Of a DNA stretch of 64,000 nucleotides, positions 35,864-43,372 are shown piece by piece (position 1 is the stretch's first letter; each line of letters opens with the position of its first letter). Source of the stretch: CAVYWD01 sp963772225 (GTDB lineage Bacteria > Myxococcota > Myxococcia > Myxococcales > UBA5297); assembly GCA_963772225.1 (NCBI GenBank), contig CAVYWD010000011.1:372001-436000 (forward strand), read 5' to 3'. A model generated the notes under the pieces. It was not told the origin of the DNA and did not search any database. It saw only the letters and a program-made list of their open reading frames with translations. Position numbers and translations under genes: made by a program.

Positions 35864-36234
35864 GCTGAGGAACGCCGCATTATTCATTGTTGCGCACCGT
35901 GACGCCCTGCGAGTCGGCCGCGCTGATCGCACCCGCTTCCCGCGCCCGAGCCGAGCTCTCTCGCCTCGAGGGGCAGCTCGCCTCCGAGCCGCTGAGCCTG
36001 TCGAACGGAGCCTCGCTCCTCGCGCGCCTTCGCGTCGAGGGAGCTCCGGCAGCGCTGTCGATCGGGTCGAAGGACCGCGCGCTCGTCCCCCAGAATCCGA
36101 TCGGCGCGCCCGGCCTGCTCAGGCCCGCGGCGCCCTCGGCACCGGGGCCTTTCGAGGCTCGCGGACTGGCGTTCGCTGCCGTCCGTGGCGACATCTTTTG
36201 GGCAGGCGTGCAGCGCGCCGTCAGGAGGTGTCGC
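35864..36234. other. 371-base region without a supported gene
   Basis: The frame of the following gene is open through this stretch, but the encoded Ala/Pro/Arg sequence shows no domain. The AGGAGG ribosome binding site at its 3-prime end argues that translation starts at 36235. No repeat or hairpin stands out. Confidence 0.4.
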
Positions 36235-36666
36235 ATGGGACGGACCTGGCCGAACCTCGCGGCCGACCCGGTGAAGGAGGCCGGCTATTACTGGAACGAG
36301 CGGCTCTCGAAGCTCGCCCGCCTGCAAGTGGGAGAGAAGCTCCCGCGCAAGCCAGGGCACTGGGAGCTCGTGGCGCACGAGGGCGAGGGCAGCTCCAGCC
36401 AGGTCGCCGGCCGGCTCTTCCAGCGCTATCCCGGGATGAGCTTGAACGAGCTCACCTTCACCGTCCGAAGCCCCCTGGGGCGACGCATTCCTTTGGGCGA
36501 TCGCCGCGCGGCGCGGGCGATCTGGTTTCTGGCGGCCGGGGCGGCGGCCCTGGCCCTCGGAATGGAGATAGCCCGGCGCGCCTGGGCTCTCGGGTCGCGT
36601 CGCCCTAAGAGAGCTTTCTCGAGGCTCGCACGCGAAAGACGGGCTCTCCGGTCATTCCGATGGTGA
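36235..36666 (+). CDS. small protein with one C-terminal membrane helix, unknown
   Basis: A 143-residue protein. The ATG at 36235 has a strong AGGAGG site eight bases upstream. The soluble part includes KEAGYYWNERLSKLARLQVG and HWELVAHEGEGSSSQVAGRL. A membrane helix AIWFLAAGAAALALGMEIA follows, then a very basic tail (RRPKRAFSRLARERRALRSF), giving an N-out or membrane-tethered topology. No family is recognised. The last 62 bp overlap the 3-prime end of the convergent small gene on the other strand. Confidence 0.5.
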   Translation: MGRTWPNLAADPVKEAGYYWNERLSKLARLQVGEKLPRKPGHWELVAHEGEGSSSQVAGRLFQRYPGMSLNELTFTVRSPLGRRIPLGDRRAARAIWFLAAGAAALALGMEIARRAWALGSRRPKRAFSRLARERRALRSFRW

Positions 36667-36826
36667 CGCCCGCAGGGTCGACCTCGCCCTCGAGCTCGAC
36701 CCGCAGTCCGTCCTGCCGCAGCGCCTTGGTCGCCCCGCCCAGCAGGTAGCGCCGGCCGTCCTCGGCGACGAGGACCATGAACCCGCCTTCGAGATCTTCC
36801 CGCCGGACGGTTCCGCGCAGCTTCAT
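36605..36826 (-). CDS. small beta-barrel-like protein (DUF5818-like)
   Basis: A 73-residue protein: MKLRGTVRREDLEGGFMVLV, EDGRRYLLGGATKALRQDGL and GVTIGMTGEPVFRVRASRKL. The alternating hydrophobic/polar strands and Gly turns fit a five-strand OB-like barrel of the type seen in small DUF5818 proteins. Its ATG overlaps the stop of the upstream subtilase (ATGA), and a GGGGGAG site sits in the end of that gene, so translation is coupled. The role is unknown; association with the protease is inferred from coupling only. Confidence 0.6.
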   Translation of the reverse strand: MKLRGTVRREDLEGGFMVLVAEDGRRYLLGGATKALRQDGLRVELEGEVDPAGVTIGMTGEPVFRVRASRKLS

Positions 36827-38649
36827 GCGCGCTCCCCCGCGCTCTTCATCGCCGCGCGTGCCAGGAAGAGAAGAAAGGCGGCGTTGAGGGCGAGCCACAG
36901 AATGGACCCAAGCCCTGGCGGCAGAAACGCCACCGCCGCCGAGCCGGAGAGTGCCCGCGAGAGCAGCACCGCCGCAAAGCCGACCGCGAGCCCGGCCAGG
37001 ACGCCGTGCAGCGGCGGGCTGCGAAAGCCCACCATGGCGAGCAGAGCGGGCAGGAGCGCGCTGAAGAACAGCGGGTTCGCCGCGACGCCCCCGAAGACCG
37101 CGTTGCCCCACTCGGGAATCGGGTGGGCGAGCGCCGAGATCCCCCGAGCTTGGCCGAGGCCGAGCCACGGCAGGAAGAAGAAGCCGAGCACCGCCACGGC
37201 CAGGGCCGAAAGCGTCCCCAGCCCCGGCCGCAGCGCGCGCCGCACCGGGGCCGGGAGGGTGATGCGCGTGAGCAGCCAGAGCGCGAAGGCGAAGGCGAGC
37301 GTCAAAAGCTTCTTCCACCACGGCCCTCCCGGCGCGCGGCCCAGCGCCTGGAGCGCGCCCGAGGCGCTCAGCAGCCCGTGACCGAATCGGTCGCTCCAGT
37401 CGCCGCTGCGCGCGTGATCGGCGCCTTCGAACAGCGCGCGCTCCACCTCGTCGGGCGAGCGCGCGCCGGCCGCGAAGAGGAGCGCCGCGGCGCCGGCGAC
37501 GTGGGGCGCCGCCATGGAGGTCCCGTTGAAGTAGGCGTAGATGCTCCGGCCCGGGTCGCGCGGGTCGATGGTGTTCTGCAGCACTCCGTCCTCTTCCCGG
37601 CCCCGCAGGCGCTTGTCGCCGCCGGGCGCGGCGAGGTCGAGCTCTTGGCCGTAGCTCGAGTAGCTCGCGAGCTCGCCGGTCGGGCCCACCGCCGAGACGG
37701 CGATGGCCCCGGGGTAGGCCGCCGGGTACTCCACCTGTCCGCGGGCGCCGTTGCCGGCGGCGCAGACGACGACCGCGCCTCGGCCCCGCGCGTAGGCCAC
37801 CGCCGCCTGCAGGACCTCCGAGCGCGCGCCGCCGCCCAGGGACAGGTTGAGCACCTTGGCCCCGTGGTCGGCCGCCCAGCGGATGGCGTCGGCGATGTCG
37901 GCGCTCGTCCCGGAGCCGTTCTGGTCGAGCACCTTCAGCGGCATCAGGGTGGCCTTGAAGGCGATGCCCGCCACGCCCTGGCCGTTGTCGGTCGCCTGCG
38001 CCAGGGTGCCCGCGACGTGCGTGCCGTGGCCATGGTCGTCGTTCGGGTGCTCGTCGCGGTTGACGAAGTCGTAGCCCTGGGCGAACCGGACGCCCTCGAG
38101 GTCGGGGACCTTCCGGAATTCGCCGTAGTCCTCGTAGGCGATGCCCGTGTCGATCACCGCGATGGTCACCCCGGCGCCCTGGGTCACGTCCCACGCCTGG
38201 CGCATGCCGATCTGCTCGAAGTTCCACTGCGCCTTGAACTGCGGGTCGTTGGGGACGAAGCTCGCGCGGTAGCGGAACAGCGGCTCGGCGCGCTCGACCG
38301 ACGGGTCCTGGCGGATCTGGGTGAGCAAAGCGTCGCGGCGGGCGGGGTCGACTCGGCCGACGGTGATGCCGTCCTTCTCCCCCTCGATGCTGTTGAACTC
38401 GACGTCGATGCCCCATTGCTTCTCGGCCTGGTCGTACTGCGCCTTCGTGATGCCGTCCCTGAAGTCGACGACGATCTCCCCGGGGTCCCAGTCCACCTCG
38501 GGCAGCGCGGCGAGCTCCGCGGGCCCGCTCGACTTCTGCGAGCCGCGGTGGAGGGCCGCCCCCACGGCTGCGACCGCGCCGACCACCGCCAAACTCGAGA
38601 GGATGAACGGCGCCAACGGCGCGCGCGGCCGCTTGAATCGCTGCCCCAT
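36823..38649 (-). CDS. membrane-anchored S8 serine protease (subtilase)
   Basis: A 608-residue protease. An N-terminal membrane/signal helix (PFILSSLAVVGAVAAVGAAL) is followed by an inhibitor-like propeptide (about 55-125: PGEIVVDFRDGITKAQYDQA) and the S8 domain. The catalytic triad is complete: D167 in AVIDTGIAYEDYG, H208 in DDHGHGTHVAGT and S378 in FNGTSMAAPHVAG, with oxyanion Asn in CAAGNGARG. The last 170 residues contain about five membrane helices, an uncommon addition that anchors the protease in the membrane. The catalytic domain should be outside the cytoplasm. It is coupled to the small downstream gene. Target proteins are unknown. Confidence 0.92.
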   Translation of the reverse strand: MGQRFKRPRAPLAPFILSSLAVVGAVAAVGAALHRGSQKSSGPAELAALPEVDWDPGEIVVDFRDGITKAQYDQAEKQWGIDVEFNSIEGEKDGITVGRVDPARRDALLTQIRQDPSVERAEPLFRYRASFVPNDPQFKAQWNFEQIGMRQAWDVTQGAGVTIAVIDTGIAYEDYGEFRKVPDLEGVRFAQGYDFVNRDEHPNDDHGHGTHVAGTLAQATDNGQGVAGIAFKATLMPLKVLDQNGSGTSADIADAIRWAADHGAKVLNLSLGGGARSEVLQAAVAYARGRGAVVVCAAGNGARGQVEYPAAYPGAIAVSAVGPTGELASYSSYGQELDLAAPGGDKRLRGREEDGVLQNTIDPRDPGRSIYAYFNGTSMAAPHVAGAAALLFAAGARSPDEVERALFEGADHARSGDWSDRFGHGLLSASGALQALGRAPGGPWWKKLLTLAFAFALWLLTRITLPAPVRRALRPGLGTLSALAVAVLGFFFLPWLGLGQARGISALAHPIPEWGNAVFGGVAANPLFFSALLPALLAMVGFRSPPLHGVLAGLAVGFAAVLLSRALSGSAAVAFLPPGLGSILWLALNAAFLLFLARAAMKSAGERA

Positions 38650-38748
38650 GAGTGAGTCCTCCTTACGAGAAGCTGCGGCCCGATGCCCCGCCTACGCCCG
38701 GCGCAGACCGCGATTCCCGATTCACAACGGACATCGCCCGGAAAAGTT

Positions 38749-38911
38749 CTGAGGGCGCACCAGTGCCCGGCCGCGAGCGCTGCCGCGCCAGAGGCTCAGT
38801 CTACGGCGATCCGCGGTGCCGCGGGCGCGGCGGCAGCCTGTCCAGGAGCCAACCCGGACAGGTCGCCTTGGGCTTTCTCCTGCCTGCCTCGCCCTGAACT
38901 GGGCCGCGAGG
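38749..38911 (+). repeat. repeat A, copy 1
   Basis: Direct repeat of 41366-41529 with roughly 80% identity. Both begin CTGAGGGC, share AGTCTACGGCGAT, CTGTCCA-GAGCCAACCCGG and CCTGCCTCG, and end CCGCGAGG. Copy 2 is the leader of the HEAT-type gene at 41531. The segment between the copies contains the lipoprotein hydrolase and gene scraps. Confidence 0.8.
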
Positions 38912-38988
38912 GTCACCGATCTCGACAAGACGCTCGGCGAGCTCACTTCATCCGTCGAGAAGCTGCTGAACCGAATCAGGCGGCATAG

Positions 38989-39186
38989 CTACCGCAGCCT
39001 CGGTCGCATCTCGTCCAGGATTCTGTTGCGAGGTCCTCGGTGGATCGTCACCTGGAAGCTCTCGGCAACGCACTCGAACGTCGTGTCATGGAAGGCGGGC
39101 AGTGGCAACGCGAACTGCCCCTCGGGCTCGAAAGGCGCCGTCGCACTGCTACCGGACGGTAGACATTTAGCTACCATCAGGTACAC
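38989..39186 (-). CDS. possible small hypothetical protein
   Basis: A 65-codon frame with plausible composition (GQFALPLPAFHDTTFECVAE, SFQVTIHRGPRNRILDEMRP). It has a lower third-position GC than the neighbours, and no recognised family. No clear ribosome site. It lies inside the segment bounded by repeat A and may be a fragment. Confidence 0.2.
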   Translation of the reverse strand: MYLMVAKCLPSGSSATAPFEPEGQFALPLPAFHDTTFECVAESFQVTIHRGPRNRILDEMRPRLR

Positions 39187-39859
39187 TGGCGTCTGACACC
39201 ACTTCTTTCAGAGGTCGCCGCGCATGGGCCAAGGGCAAGCCCCGCGTCTACCGCGTCAAGAGAGCCGCGGGGTGGCGGTCGCGTGGCTCGACACGCGGCC
39301 TTGGAGGCGAAGTCGCGCGCTGGGAGCGCTGGCGTTCGCGGAGATAGACTCGGGGGGCATTGAATGTCCCGACGGAAACACCGCGCAGGACGCCGCCTCG
39401 GCGTGCAGCGCGCCGCATCGTTCCGTTAAGCGTTGCCAGAAGGAAAGTGCGTTGCGGCCGATGCGCGGGCATCGCGCGAAGGAAGTGACGCCGGCTGCGG
39501 TGGCCGCGCCGAGGACGAAGGAAGGCGATCCTTCCGCCGCCGGCTGCTGCGCGGGCATCGCCAAGAGCGGCGGCACCGCCAGCGCATTCGTCGTCGAGAC
39601 AGGCGAAATCCGGCTCGTGGCACGACGTCGTTCGGAGCCGCCCCGCACCATGGCGGCAAGCTGCTTGGATGGCGCTCGTGGCGAGTGCCCAGACAGAACG
39701 AGCAGAACCCTCGCGCGCCTTGCTCATGAGCTCCAGCGCGCAAAACAAGACCACGTGGGGAGGATGAATATGCGCTCGGAAGTCGCTTGGAACGACGGCT
39801 TGAAGAGGCAATTCCCAGCTTGCGATGTGCTTCGCCGCTGGTGCCGCGAGGTACCAGTG

Positions 39860-41047
39860 ATGAACTTCATTGGAGCAGCCGCCGTGCTGGCAACCCTGGC
39901 CGGGTGCCCAGGGCAAACCCCCGGCAGCAGCAGCGATGCCGGCAGCAACGCAGGAGATGCCGGCATGGGCAAGGGAGATGCCGGCATGGGCAAGGGAGAT
40001 ACTGGCACCGCCAGCGAAGATGCTGGCAACGGCGGGAGCGCCAGTTTTGAGGCCTGCCTTGCCTCCCTGACCCCTCTCTGTAAGACCCAAGAGATGGACA
40101 CCGCCGAGAAAATGCAAACGCCTTGCAAGGAGACGGAGTACATTCCGATACCGCTGGCATCCGGCGGCGCGTACGGCCCCGTCACCGTTCAAGGAGGGCC
40201 CTATGGCGCAAAGATCGACTGGAACCAGGGTGAAGGCACCGCTTTCGTGAATTCGGTCAACCTGGGGGAGCTGCTCTGTATACCTCTGGGCATTGATTCG
40301 TTCGAAGAACCTACTTCGGTAGTAAATGATCTGATGAATACACGGGGGCTCGACAGCTCGCTCTACACCATCTTCAGGCCGGCGTGCATGAGAGAGGGCG
40401 AGAAATACCCGGTCATTACCTGGGCGAACGGAACCTGCGGGCTTACCCACGGCTATGCCGTGCTTCTCGGCACCATTGCATCGTACGGGTTCGTCATCGT
40501 CGCTTCCAATTCGACGTGGACGGCGACGGCGCCTACAGACGGGGTGCAACTGCGCGCGCTCGATTATGCAAAGGCTCTCAACGAAGACTCGAGCAGCGTC
40601 CTCTACGGGAAGCTCGACCTCGACAAGATAGGCGCGATGGGGCATTCGCAGGGTGCGGCGGCAACGGCTACGGCCGCGAAAGATGCCCGCGTCAAGTCCG
40701 TCATATTCTGGAATACGGGCACCTCGTCGGACAAGCCCTTCCTCGACGTTTCAGGCGACCGAGACGTCGGGTCGCCTTCCGTGTCGTCTCTGAAGACGAC
40801 CACAAACAACGCGACCAAGCCCGGCGCTTGGGTGTACTTCCATCAGGTCTTGCAGACAGGAGGCATTGCCACCGGCCACCTCGTCCTGATGGAGCAACCC
40901 GACCGCGTGTGGCAGATGGCCGTCGCATGGTGGCAGTGGCAGCTGAACGGCGACCCGCAGGCGAAGAAGATGTTCGTCGGGGATGATTGCGGCCTTTGCA
41001 ATCGCGCCAGCGAGCTCGAGTACGGCCACAACACGTTGCTCCAGTGA
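39860..41047 (+). CDS. lipoprotein alpha/beta hydrolase, dienelactone/PET-hydrolase-like
   Basis: A 395-residue secreted lipoprotein. The ATG at 39860 follows a GAGG site and begins a lipoprotein signal (MNFIGAAAVLATLAGC). A low-complexity linker repeats AGMGKGD. The catalytic part resembles secreted alpha/beta hydrolases of the polyesterase/dienelactone type: YPVITWANGTCGLTHGYAVL (oxyanion region), LASYGFVIVASNSTW-type strand, and GAMGHSQGAAAT with nucleophile S263. A late His is available in GIATGHLVLMEQ. It probably hydrolyses an ester polymer or lipid outside the cell. The frame upstream of 39860 is open but looks non-coding. The gene lies between repeat A copies, so it was added next to the HEAT gene. 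Confidence 0.75.
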   Translation: MNFIGAAAVLATLAGCPGQTPGSSSDAGSNAGDAGMGKGDAGMGKGDTGTASEDAGNGGSASFEACLASLTPLCKTQEMDTAEKMQTPCKETEYIPIPLASGGAYGPVTVQGGPYGAKIDWNQGEGTAFVNSVNLGELLCIPLGIDSFEEPTSVVNDLMNTRGLDSSLYTIFRPACMREGEKYPVITWANGTCGLTHGYAVLLGTIASYGFVIVASNSTWTATAPTDGVQLRALDYAKALNEDSSSVLYGKLDLDKIGAMGHSQGAAATATAAKDARVKSVIFWNTGTSSDKPFLDVSGDRDVGSPSVSSLKTTTNNATKPGAWVYFHQVLQTGGIATGHLVLMEQPDRVWQMAVAWWQWQLNGDPQAKKMFVGDDCGLCNRASELEYGHNTLLQ

Positions 41048-41085
41048 TCCTGAGGCGGACCCATTGCGTGCGGACTCACGCTGCC

Positions 41086-41154
41086 GAGGGCGACAAGGTC
41101 GTCGCCTCCCTCTGCCGGCGCCTGCGCTCCGGCTCCGGCTCCGGGGACTATTTG
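41086..41154 (+). pseudogene. fragment copy of the HEAT-type gene
   Basis: About 69 bases match 42062-42123 inside the downstream HEAT-type gene. The shared pieces include CGACAAG-TCGTCGCCT and GGCGCCTGCGCTCCG. There is a 6-base insertion and an early stop. It is too short to encode anything and marks a duplication of part of that gene. Confidence 0.6.
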
Positions 41155-41159
41155 TGAGT

Positions 41160-41351
41160 CGAAGGGAGCATGGCAGGCCGGCATGTTCGGGTGGATGGCG
41201 ATCGCCACCTTCGCCATCTTCGGCCACGACCTCGGCAAGGGTGGCAGCCCGGTGTTCTGGTTCATGATGCAAGTCGCCATGTTCTTCGGCTTTGCGGAGT
41301 TACCCGGTGAACTGGATCCTGATCCGGCACGGCGTGAAGGAGGCAGTGTAG
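41160..41351 (+). pseudogene. C-terminal remnant of a DUF4396 membrane protein
   Basis: One frame reads AWQAGMFGWMAIATFAIFGH then GGSPVFWFMMQVAMFFGFA. After a frame slip, SYPVNWILIRHGVKEAV and a stop follow. WFMMQ-AM-GF-TSYPVNW-LIR-G-KE is the C-terminal signature of DUF4396 membrane proteins. The N-terminal part is missing and the frame is broken, so it is a decayed scrap. Confidence 0.6.
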
Positions 41352-41365
41352 CCTCCATGTTCGAA

Positions 41366-41529
41366 CTGAGGGCACATGCCCCCGCCCGCGAGCAGCGCAT
41401 CGCCGGGCGCGCAGTCTACGGCGATTCACGGCGCCGCGGCCGCGCGCCGGACTGTCCAAGAGCCAACCCGGGCTGGTAGCCTTGGGGTCTTCTCTTGTCC
41501 TGCCTCGGCCCTGGACCCGGCCGCGAGGC
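41366..41529 (+). repeat. repeat A, copy 2
   Basis: Second copy of the 38749-38911 repeat. It ends 1 base before the ATG of the HEAT-type gene and so is its native leader, probably the source copy. It must include that gene's promoter or 5-prime untranslated region. Confidence 0.8.
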
Positions 41530-41530
41530 A

Positions 41531-43372
41531 ATGAGTGAAATCTCCATGGCGGTGCGCGCTTCCGAAGTCGCTGAGTCCCCCGAGAGGGACCCGCTCGCGG
41601 ACCCCGAGAACAAGAAGCGCTTCGCGCTGGCGCAGGAGTTCGCGCTGCACCTGGCGAAGGGCATCAAGAACATCGGCATCTATCGGCACAACGTCTCCCG
41701 CTTCCCCGAGATGGTGCAGCGCGCGTTCGAGGCGGCGGCCCGCTTCACCGCGGAGTACGGGCCGCTGACCCTCAAGGTGGAGACCCAGTGCTTCTCGCTC
41801 TTCAAGCAGCCGCTCTTCCAGGCGGGCGACGCCGGCGAGAACCTGCCCTACAAGTTCTACCGGGACGGCATTCGACACCTCATCTTCCGAGCCGGCCTCA
41901 CGCCCGAGGAGTTCCTCCAGTTCGTGATGATCGCCCTCTCCGACCCGGAGCGGAGCGACGACGTCCTCAGCCAGATGTGGAACGCGAGCTTCGCGCACAT
42001 CGAGTACGTGGTGGTGGAGGGGTTCAGCTTCGACGACCTGAGCGACGATGAGGTCCAGGTCGAGGTCGACAAGATCGTCGCCTACCTCTACCGGCGCCTG
42101 CGCTCCGACTCCGAGGACTACCTGCGCTTCGCCCGGGTGAGCGCCGAGGATCTCGAGACCAAGCTCGAGAACGTGGAGCAGGTCCGAGGCGCGGTCATCA
42201 CCGGCGTCACCGCCGACCCGAAGCTCGTGGCCCAGCTCCAGGAAGAGCTCGAGGAGGACGTGGGGCCGCGGCTCTTCCCCAAGCTCGTCGGCTCGGTGTT
42301 CCAGGTGCTCGAGGACGGCGACGCCCAGGACCTGGCCATCCTGCAGGACGTCTTCCTCGCGCTCCTCGACGCCATGCTCCTGCAGGACGACTTCCCCACC
42401 ATCAACTCGCTCGTCGCGCGTCTGCGGGGCCTGGAGCGCGACCCAAAGCGCGCGCCCGCCGCCGCGGGCCTGCGCAGCTTCTTCCAGGCGAAGATGGGCG
42501 AGGAGCACCGGCTGCGGCGCGTCGGCGAGATCCTCAACGCCGGCAAGCACCCGCAGCCGGACGAGGTGCTGCGCTACCTGCACGTGCTGCCCTCGACCTC
42601 GGTCATCACCCTCCTCGACATCTTGGAGGCCATCGACATCCCGGAGAACCGGGCGGTGGTCTGCGACGCGCTGGTGGTGCTCGGGCGCGGCAACCCCGCC
42701 CCCTTCGTCCAGCGGCTCGACAGCGAGAAGTCCCAGCTGGTCCGCGACATGATCTCGGTCATCGACCGCTGCGACTTCCCCGACAAGTACCGCTCCATCG
42801 GCCAGGCGCTCCGGAACCCGAACCTGGCCGTCCGACTCGAGGTGCTCGCCGTCCTCTCGCGCTCGAAGTCCGAGCAGTCCCGGAAGTTCGTGATCTCCGC
42901 GCTCGAGGACGAGAACGTGCAGATGCGCCTCCAGGCCGCGCGCCTGCTCCCGGCGATGTCCGGGGAAGACGCCATGGCCGACCTGCTCCGGGTCATCCAG
43001 TCGCAGTCCTTCGAGCGGCGCGAGCTCAAAGAGCGGATGTCCTTCTATAAGGCCCTGGGGAGCACCGGGAACCCCGCCGCGCTCCCCGTCTTCACCGCTC
43101 TCTTGGCCCAGAAGAGCCTGCTCGAGCGGCTGAGGCCCGGGAAGGTGAAGGAGGACCGGCTACTCGCCGTGGCCGGGCTCGGGGCGTTGCCCTGCATCCC
43201 GGCGTACAAGGCGCTCCAGGCGGTGGTGGGCGAGCCGGGTCAGGACCGCGAGGTGGTCCTCACCGCGCGCCGCGCGGGCCTCGCGATGCGGCGCACCCTC
43301 TTCGGAGACGCCCCGCAAGGCCCAGACGACGACGGCCCCGACTCGGGCAGCGGCGCATCCAGCATTTCGTAG
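41531..43372 (+). CDS. HEAT-repeat-type cytosolic protein with N-terminal sensory-like module
   Basis: A 613-residue protein without signal or membrane helix. Residues 20-165 form a module: HLAKGIKNIGIYRHNVSRFP, AAARFTAEYGPLTLKVETQC, RHLIFRAGLTPEEFLQFVMI. The same module pattern recurs at the N-terminus of the HD protein at 47067. The C-terminal half is an alpha-solenoid with HEAT-like repeats (PAFVQRL-like: NPAPFVQRLDSEKSQLVRDM, LRNPNLAVRLEVLAVLSRSK, ALEDENVQMRLQAARLLPAM). The C-terminus is acidic and Ser/Gly-rich. It is likely a protein-interaction scaffold in a signalling pair with the HD protein, which was probably its original downstream neighbour. No ATG-proximal strong ribosome site is seen; a second ATG lies at 41546. 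Confidence 0.7.
   Translation: MSEISMAVRASEVAESPERDPLADPENKKRFALAQEFALHLAKGIKNIGIYRHNVSRFPEMVQRAFEAAARFTAEYGPLTLKVETQCFSLFKQPLFQAGDAGENLPYKFYRDGIRHLIFRAGLTPEEFLQFVMIALSDPERSDDVLSQMWNASFAHIEYVVVEGFSFDDLSDDEVQVEVDKIVAYLYRRLRSDSEDYLRFARVSAEDLETKLENVEQVRGAVITGVTADPKLVAQLQEELEEDVGPRLFPKLVGSVFQVLEDGDAQDLAILQDVFLALLDAMLLQDDFPTINSLVARLRGLERDPKRAPAAAGLRSFFQAKMGEEHRLRRVGEILNAGKHPQPDEVLRYLHVLPSTSVITLLDILEAIDIPENRAVVCDALVVLGRGNPAPFVQRLDSEKSQLVRDMISVIDRCDFPDKYRSIGQALRNPNLAVRLEVLAVLSRSKSEQSRKFVISALEDENVQMRLQAARLLPAMSGEDAMADLLRVIQSQSFERRELKERMSFYKALGSTGNPAALPVFTALLAQKSLLERLRPGKVKEDRLLAVAGLGALPCIPAYKALQAVVGEPGQDREVVLTARRAGLAMRRTLFGDAPQGPDDDGPDSGSGASSIS

Larger units (their letters stand above)
38650..39859. 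other. 1.2-kb region of repeat and degraded sequence
   Basis: It holds repeat A1 (38749-38911), a possible small minus-strand gene at 38989-39186, and then about 650 bases in the same frame as the downstream hydrolase but without recognisable protein similarity. The composition is mixed and lower in GC around 39000-39200. No complete known gene is seen. Confidence 0.4.

Noticed and set aside
39224..39859. N-terminal extension of the lipoprotein hydrolase to 607 residues
   Set aside because: The lipoprotein signal with a good ribosome site begins at 39860; the upstream translation looks random.
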